A stretch of DNA of 64,000 nucleotides from Blastomonas fulva (GTDB taxonomy: Bacteria > Pseudomonadota > Alphaproteobacteria > Sphingomonadales > Sphingomonadaceae): positions 1,526,501 to 1,590,500 of the forward strand of contig NZ_CP020083.1 of NCBI RefSeq assembly GCF_003431825.1. Reading direction: 5' to 3'. Below are positions 59,307 through 64,000 of this stretch, piece after piece; position 1 is the first letter of the stretch, and each line of letters starts with the position of its first letter. The translations under genes and the position numbers were made by a program. Under the pieces are notes generated by a model, which saw nothing but the letters and a program-made list of their open reading frames with translations, did not search any database and was not told where the DNA came from.

Positions 59307-60308
59307 ATGAAGATCGATCGCCGATCCCTTATGGCGGCTCCTCTGGCTTTGGGGATGGCGCACAGTGCATGGGCGCAGACCGCGGTACCGAAGGTGCCGG
59401 GCGGCGCGCTCCCGCCCGGGCTGCCGCAACCGTCCGAAACCATCGATCTGTGGCCCGGTGGCGCGCCTGGCATGCCCGCACGAGCCCTTGCCGAGACCGT
59501 GCAGGAACGCTCGACCGACCGGCTGGTCACCGATCGGGCGGTCTTTGGCATAACCAAGGCCCGGATGGCGGTGTTCAGACCCGACCGGCCCAATGGCGCT
59601 GGCGTGCTGATCACGCCGGGCGGCGGCTATCGCTGGGTGGTGGTCGACAAGGAAGGCTATGAAATGGGCCGCTGGCTGGCGGCGCGCGGCTTTACTGCGT
59701 TCGTGCTGTTCTACCGGCTGCCGGGCGAGGGCTGGGCGGCAGGGCCGGATGTGGCGCTCGCCGATGCGCAGCGCGCGATGCGGCTGATCCGCGCGCGTTC
59801 CGGCGACTTCGCGCTGGATCCAGAGCGCGTGTCGGCGATGGGCTTTTCCGCTGGCGGCCATCTGTGTGCCGATCTCGCCACACGGTTCGATGCCAAGGTG
59901 TATGCGCCGGTCGACGAGGCGGACAAGCTTTCCGCTAAGCCGCACAGCGCAGCGCCGATCTATCCGGTGATCTCGATGACCGCGCCCGATGCGCATGCCG
60001 GATCGCGCGAACTGCTCGTCGGCAAAAGCGCGAGCCCGGCGCTCGAGGCCGCGCATTCGCCGCATCTGAACGTGCCCGCCGATGCGCCGCCGTTCTTCCT
60101 GCTCCACGCCGAGGATGACGATGCGGTGCCGGTCAACAACACGCTGTTGCTGCGCGCTGCGCTCAAGGCGAAACAGATCCGCGTCGAGACGCATCTGTTC
60201 GAGCATGGCGGGCATGGCTTTGGCCTGCGCAAGGCGATCGGCAAGCCGGTCGAGGTCTGGCCCGAGCTCTGGCGTGCCTGGGCGCGGACAACCGGGCTGG
60301 CGCTGTGA
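59307..60308 (+). CDS. Exported alpha/beta hydrolase (acetyl esterase-like)
   Basis: A 333-residue alpha/beta hydrolase with a signal peptide (MKIDRRSLMAAPLALGMAHSAWA). Signatures are VLITPGGGYRWVVVDKEGYE, the nucleophile elbow GFSAGGH with Ser181, LLHAEDDDAVPVNN with the Asp, and HGGHGFGL with the His. It resembles carbohydrate acetylesterases of the BD-FAE/pectin acetylesterase group; removal of acetyl from pectin or xylan fragments is the likely role. 58 bp behind the receptor gene and overlapping the GH43 gene by GTGA. Confidence 0.92.
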   Translation: MKIDRRSLMAAPLALGMAHSAWAQTAVPKVPGGALPPGLPQPSETIDLWPGGAPGMPARALAETVQERSTDRLVTDRAVFGITKARMAVFRPDRPNGAGVLITPGGGYRWVVVDKEGYEMGRWLAARGFTAFVLFYRLPGEGWAAGPDVALADAQRAMRLIRARSGDFALDPERVSAMGFSAGGHLCADLATRFDAKVYAPVDEADKLSAKPHSAAPIYPVISMTAPDAHAGSRELLVGKSASPALEAAHSPHLNVPADAPPFFLLHAEDDDAVPVNNTLLLRAALKAKQIRVETHLFEHGGHGFGLRKAIGKPVEVWPELWRAWARTTGLAL

Positions 60309-61912
60309 GTTCGCCCCCCACCTTCGACCGGCGCGGCGCGATGGCCTCGGCCGGTTTGACCGCTCTGGCGCTGGCCGCACCTGCGCGCGCCAGCACCGCC
60401 CCGGCGGCGATACCCTCCCCAGACTGGCGCCGGGGTCTGGACAACCAGCGGATCGCCGATCTGGGCGATGGCACCTTCCTCAACCCGGTGCTCTCGGGCG
60501 ACCGGCCCGACCCCGCAATCCTCAAGGATGGCGAGGACTATTACCTCACCTTCTCGAGCTTCGAATCCTATCCCGGGCTGCTGATCTGGCATTCGCGTGA
60601 TCTGGTGAACTGGCAGCCCCGCAAGCCAGCGCTCACCCGCAACATCGGATCGGTCTGGGCGGTCAGCCTGGAGAAGCACGAGGGGCGCTATTTCCTGTAT
60701 ATCCCGGTGAAAGCGTCGCCGCAGAACGACATCTTCGTCATCTGGGCAGACCATATCGACGGCCCATGGAGCGATCCGGTGCCGCTGGGGCTGCACAAGC
60801 ATATCGACCCCTGCCACGCGGTCGGCGAGGACGGGTCGCGCTGGCTGTTCCTGTCGGGCGGAGACCGCGTGCGGCTGTCCGACGACGGGATGCGCGCGAC
60901 CGGCGAGGTCGAGCATGTCTACGACCCGTGGCGCTATCCCAGCGAATGGGATGTCGAGGGCTTCGCGCCCGAGGGCCCCAAAATCCACCGCATCGGCAAA
61001 TGGTTCTACATGCTCACCGCCGTGGGGGGCACGGCAGGGCCTCCCACGGGTCATATGGTCATCGCTGCCCGTTCGCGATCGATCCACGGCCCGTGGGAGC
61101 AGCATCCCGGCAATCCACTGGTGCGCACCACCGATATCCGCGAGGCGTGGTGGTCGCGGGGCCATGCCAGCCTGGTCGAGGCGCCCGATGGGTCATGGTG
61201 GAGCCTGTACCACGGCTATGAGAACGGCTTCTGGACGCTCGGGCGGCAATGCCTGCTCGATCCGGTGGAGTGGGGCGCCGATGGCTGGTTCCGCATGACC
61301 GGGGGCGATCTTTCGCAGCCGATTCCCAGGCCCAAGGGGGGCAGGGCGCTGCCGCACGGCATGGCGCTGAGCGATGATTTCGCGACGCTGCAGCTGGGCA
61401 CCAAATGGTCGTTCTTCCGTCCTGCGCCCGACGAGGCCGCGCGCGTGCGGGTGCAGGACAACGCATTGTTCCTGCGCGGCAAGGGGCTCGCGCCGTCCAC
61501 CGGATCGCCGCTGCTGCTGACCGCGGGCGACACCTCCTATCGCTTCGAATGCGACATCGAGCTGGCGCCGGGCGGTACCGCGGGGCTGGTGCTGTTCTAT
61601 GACGACAAGCTCTACGCGGGTCTGGGCTTCGATGCAGTGCGCTTCGTGACCCACCAATACGGCATCGAGCGCGCGCGCCCGGTCAATCCGCATGGGGGCC
61701 GGATGCGTCTGAGGGTCACCAACCGCCGTCATATCGTGAGCTTTCACACATCGGGCGATGGCGGCAGGACCTGGCTCAAGTTCGATCGCGGCATGGAAGT
61801 CTCGGGCTATCATCACAATGTCCGCGGCGGCTTTCTGATGCTGCGTCCCGGGCTGTACGCCGCAGGGCCGGGCGAGGCCAAGTTCCGCAACTTCACCTTC
61901 ACCGCGCTCTAG
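60305..61912 (+). CDS. Exported glycoside hydrolase family 43 protein
   Basis: A 535-residue enzyme that begins at GTG 60305 inside the stop of the esterase gene. It has a signal peptide (MASAGLTALALAAPARAS), a five-bladed GH43 domain with the general-base Asp69 (SGDRPDPAILKDGEDYYLTF), the pKa Asp in HIDPCHAV and the general-acid Glu in FAPEGPKIHRIGKWFYML, and a C-terminal beta-sandwich (about 330-535) as in GH43 xylosidase/arabinofuranosidase proteins. It likely removes arabinose or xylose side chains from pectin. Third gene of the receptor operon. Confidence 0.92.
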   Translation: MSSPPTFDRRGAMASAGLTALALAAPARASTAPAAIPSPDWRRGLDNQRIADLGDGTFLNPVLSGDRPDPAILKDGEDYYLTFSSFESYPGLLIWHSRDLVNWQPRKPALTRNIGSVWAVSLEKHEGRYFLYIPVKASPQNDIFVIWADHIDGPWSDPVPLGLHKHIDPCHAVGEDGSRWLFLSGGDRVRLSDDGMRATGEVEHVYDPWRYPSEWDVEGFAPEGPKIHRIGKWFYMLTAVGGTAGPPTGHMVIAARSRSIHGPWEQHPGNPLVRTTDIREAWWSRGHASLVEAPDGSWWSLYHGYENGFWTLGRQCLLDPVEWGADGWFRMTGGDLSQPIPRPKGGRALPHGMALSDDFATLQLGTKWSFFRPAPDEAARVRVQDNALFLRGKGLAPSTGSPLLLTAGDTSYRFECDIELAPGGTAGLVLFYDDKLYAGLGFDAVRFVTHQYGIERARPVNPHGGRMRLRVTNRRHIVSFHTSGDGGRTWLKFDRGMEVSGYHHNVRGGFLMLRPGLYAAGPGEAKFRNFTFTAL

Positions 61913-62030
61913 CGGCGTGAGGGCATCGCCCGTGGTTGAACCCGTCGCCGCTTGCTGCTAGCTGCGCGGGCGAAACCGCCGGGGCGGATCGCGCTCCTTC
62001 GTCCACCGCCTTTAGCTGCAAGGACATCTT

Positions 62031-63341
62031 ATGGTCCCCCGTTATTCCCGCCCCGCCATGACCGCCATCTGGGAGCCCGAGGCGAAGTTCCGCATCTGGT
62101 TCGAGATCGAGGCGCACGCCACCGATGCGCTGGCCGAATTGGGCGTGGTGCCCAAGTCCGCCGCCAAGGCGTTGTGGGCGTGGTGGGCGACCAATCCGGT
62201 GATCGACGTTGCCGCGATCGATGCGATCGAGGCGGTGACCAAGCACGATGTCATCGCGTTCCTCACTTGGGTGGCCGAGCAGGTCGGCGACGAAGCGCGC
62301 TTCATGCACCAGGGCATGACCAGCTCCGACGTGCTCGACACCTGCCTTGCGGTGCAGCTGGCGCGTGCCTCTGACATTCTTCTTGCCGATCTCGACGCGC
62401 TGCTCGAGGCGATCGAGCGCCGCGCGATGGAGCACAAATATACGCCGACCATCGGCCGCAGCCATGGTATCCATGGCGAGCCGACCACCTTCGGCCTCAA
62501 GCTCGCGCAGGCCTATGCCGAGTTCGACCGTTGCCGCGCCCGCCTCAAGGCCGCGAAGGCCGAGATCGCCACCTGCGCGATTTCGGGCGCGATCGGCACC
62601 TTTGCCAACATCGATCCGCGCGTCGAGGCGCATGTCGCCAAGAAGCTCGGCCTGGCGCTCGAGCCGGTTTCGACCCAGGTCATCCCGCGCGACCGCCACG
62701 CGATGTATTTCGCGACGCTGGGCGTGATCGCTTCGTCGGTCGAGCGGCTGGCGACCGAAGTGCGCCATCTGCAGCGCACCGAAGTGCTCGAGGCCGAGGA
62801 GTATTTCTCTCCCGGGCAGAAGGGCTCGTCGGCGATGCCGCACAAGCGCAACCCGGTCCTGACCGAAAACCTCACCGGGCTCGCCCGCGTGGTCCGAGCC
62901 GCCGCGATCCCCGCGATGGAGAACGTGGCGCTCTGGCACGAGCGCGATATCTCGCACAGCTCGGTCGAGCGCTTCTTTGGCCCCGATGCGACGATCACGC
63001 TCGATTTCGCGCTCGCCCGGCTCACCGGCGTGATCGACAAGCTGCTGGTCTACCCTGCGCGGATGCAGAAGAACCTCGACAAGATGGGCGGGCTTGTCCA
63101 CTCGCAGCGGGTGCTGCTGGCGCTGACCCAGGCAGGCGTGAGCCGCGAGGATGCCTATCGCCTGGTCCAGCGCAACGCGATGCAGGTGTGGGAATCGGAC
63201 GGCGAACTGTCGCTGCTCGAACTGCTCAAGGCCGATGCCGAGGTGACCGCCGCGCTCACGCCGCAGGAGATCGAGGAGAAGTTCAACCTCGATTACCACT
63301 TCAAGCATGTCGACACGATTTTCGCGCGGGTCTTCGGCTGA
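62031..63341 (+). CDS. purB: Adenylosuccinate lyase
   Basis: A 436-residue lyase that acts twice in purine synthesis. The fumarase/aspartase signature is GSSAMPHKRNPV, with the catalytic His in TIGRSHGIHGEPTTFG and the HDVIAFLTWV region near the N-terminus. It starts MVPRYSRPAMTAIWEPEAKF. Not part of the uronate locus; 118 bp separate it from GH43, with AAGGACATCTT before the ATG. Confidence 0.97.
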   Translation: MVPRYSRPAMTAIWEPEAKFRIWFEIEAHATDALAELGVVPKSAAKALWAWWATNPVIDVAAIDAIEAVTKHDVIAFLTWVAEQVGDEARFMHQGMTSSDVLDTCLAVQLARASDILLADLDALLEAIERRAMEHKYTPTIGRSHGIHGEPTTFGLKLAQAYAEFDRCRARLKAAKAEIATCAISGAIGTFANIDPRVEAHVAKKLGLALEPVSTQVIPRDRHAMYFATLGVIASSVERLATEVRHLQRTEVLEAEEYFSPGQKGSSAMPHKRNPVLTENLTGLARVVRAAAIPAMENVALWHERDISHSSVERFFGPDATITLDFALARLTGVIDKLLVYPARMQKNLDKMGGLVHSQRVLLALTQAGVSREDAYRLVQRNAMQVWESDGELSLLELLKADAEVTAALTPQEIEEKFNLDYHFKHVDTIFARVFG

Positions 63342-63442
63342 TCTGGGCACCGAAACCCAAGCGACTGGCCATGACGCGATTATGCTCCTATGCTCCCGCC
63401 GACCGCCGGGACGCGGACACTTATTGAGGAGACACCGCGGTC

Positions 63443-63781
63443 ATGCAGTTCCTGAAGACACTGGTGATCATCATGCTGGTCGTGGTGTTCATCGTGTTTG
63501 CCTATAACAACTGGCAGGCCGTCACGCTCGATCTGTGGGGCGGGCTGCAGCTGGTCACCAAACTGCCGGTGCTGCTGATGCTGACTTTTCTGGCGGGCTT
63601 CCTGCCGCTTTGGGCCTACCATCGCACCAGCAGCTGGCGGATGAAGCGGCGGATCGTGACGCTGGAGGCCAATCAGACGCGCGCTGCCGCTACTGCCGCA
63701 TCACCGGTGCAGGCCGCGCCGCAGCCGCCTGCCAGCATCATCAACGAACAAGAACCGGAGAGCGCCTTGCGCTCGGTATGA
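63443..63781 (+). CDS. LapA/DUF1049 family membrane protein
   Basis: A 112-residue protein with two membrane helices (LKTLVIIMLVVVFIVFAYNN and KLPVLLMLTFLAGFLPLWAYH) and a short cytoplasmic helical tail, matching the LapA (lipopolysaccharide assembly protein A, DUF1049) family. E. coli LapA/LapB regulate LpxC. Here no lapB follows; pyrF comes 29 bp later. Confidence 0.85.
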   Translation: MQFLKTLVIIMLVVVFIVFAYNNWQAVTLDLWGGLQLVTKLPVLLMLTFLAGFLPLWAYHRTSSWRMKRRIVTLEANQTRAAATAASPVQAAPQPPASIINEQEPESALRSV

Positions 63782-63810
63782 CACGGTCAACAGGGGGTCT
63801 CGCGCACATC

Positions 63811-64000
63811 ATGTCCAATCCGATCTATCTTGCGGTTGACCTGCCCGATCTGGCGCGCGCCAGCGCGTTGGTGCAATCGGTTCGCGCCCATATCGGCGGG
63901 GTCAAGCTGGGGCTCGAATTCTTCTGCGCGCATGGCCATCACGGCGTCCACGAGATCGCCAAGCTCGGCCTGCCGATCTTCCTCGACCTCAAGTTGCACG
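63811..64000 (+). CDS. pyrF: Orotidine 5'-phosphate decarboxylase (partial, 5' end)
   Basis: From ATG 63811 the frame runs to the window edge (63 codons): SNPIYLAVDLPDLARA with the substrate-binding Asp, GGVKLGLEFFCAHG with the Lys, and IFLDLKLH, the first half of the DxKxxD active-site motif. It catalyses the final step of UMP synthesis. The remaining ~170 residues lie outside. Spaced 29 bp after the LapA-like gene, so probably cotranscribed. Confidence 0.92.
   Translation, partial: MSNPIYLAVDLPDLARASALVQSVRAHIGGVKLGLEFFCAHGHHGVHEIAKLGLPIFLDLKLH

Overview
This window looks like chromosomal DNA of a GC-rich alphaproteobacterium, most likely Sphingomonadaceae (Sphingomonas, Sphingopyxis or Blastomonas-like). 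The evidence is a CtrA cell-cycle regulator, the rpsT/dnaA neighbourhood, a large TonB-dependent receptor of the type used for plant polysaccharides, TonB-coupled sugar genes, and dispersed intergenic palindromes typical of sphingomonads. The genus call is inference from protein character, not from a search.

Layout. 1-2784: hybrid sensor histidine kinase cut by the left edge. 2.9-5.2 kb: BlaI-type repressor and M56 BlaR1-type membrane protease. 5.3-7.8 kb: overlapping MBL-fold hydrolase, DUF4230 protein and nadA. 7.8-11.0 kb: mostly minus-strand small genes (acyltransferase, DoxX, PhnA-like, small basic protein, membrane protein, lipoprotein). 11.2-13.8 kb: operon M48 protease, aspartate racemase-like, nth. 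13.9-16.6 kb: dapB, divergent sirtuin, MAPEG, ThiF/MoeB-like. 16.8-22.7 kb: dnaA, rpsT, mutM, ubiE, ubiB. 22.7-23.1 kb: a stack of dispersed repeats. 23.2-27.7 kb: hypothetical, ArsR, old yellow enzyme, Pro/Ala-rich anchored protein, PAP2-like, DUF1275. 28.0-36.5 kb: rpoB and rpoC with strong terminators after rpoC. 36.7-41.6 kb: 26-residue membrane peptide, DsrE-like, peptidase-MA/TPR protein, wrbA-pirin with divergent LysR regulator. 41.9-46.8 kb: ctrA, MFS transporter, RelE/ParE toxin-antitoxin pair, rsmD, rRNA pseudouridine synthase, receiver-only response regulator, acidic protein. 46.9-61.9 kb: a pectin/uronate utilisation locus. 62.0-64.0 kb: purB, LapA-like protein and the start of pyrF.

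The most interesting part is the pectin/uronate locus. A secreted PL1-type pectate lyase, a secreted cupin, a TonB-dependent receptor, two secreted esterases and a GH43 enzyme supply and import oligogalacturonides. An MFS hexuronate-type transporter moves monomers, and an RpiB-fold isomerase (in the place normally taken by KduI), KduD and KdgK convert the unsaturated uronate product to KDPG. A LacI-family regulator sits in the middle. I read six copies of one palindromic operator (TGACACCGG followed by a variable right half), and they lie only in front of the five transcription units of this locus, including the regulator gene itself. This defines a local regulon directly from sequence.

A second pattern is cell-cycle control: triple clusters of GANTC (the CcrM methylation site) occur upstream of both ctrA and dnaA, with TTAAC half-sites next to them. 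No tRNA, rRNA, CRISPR array, insertion sequence or prophage was seen.
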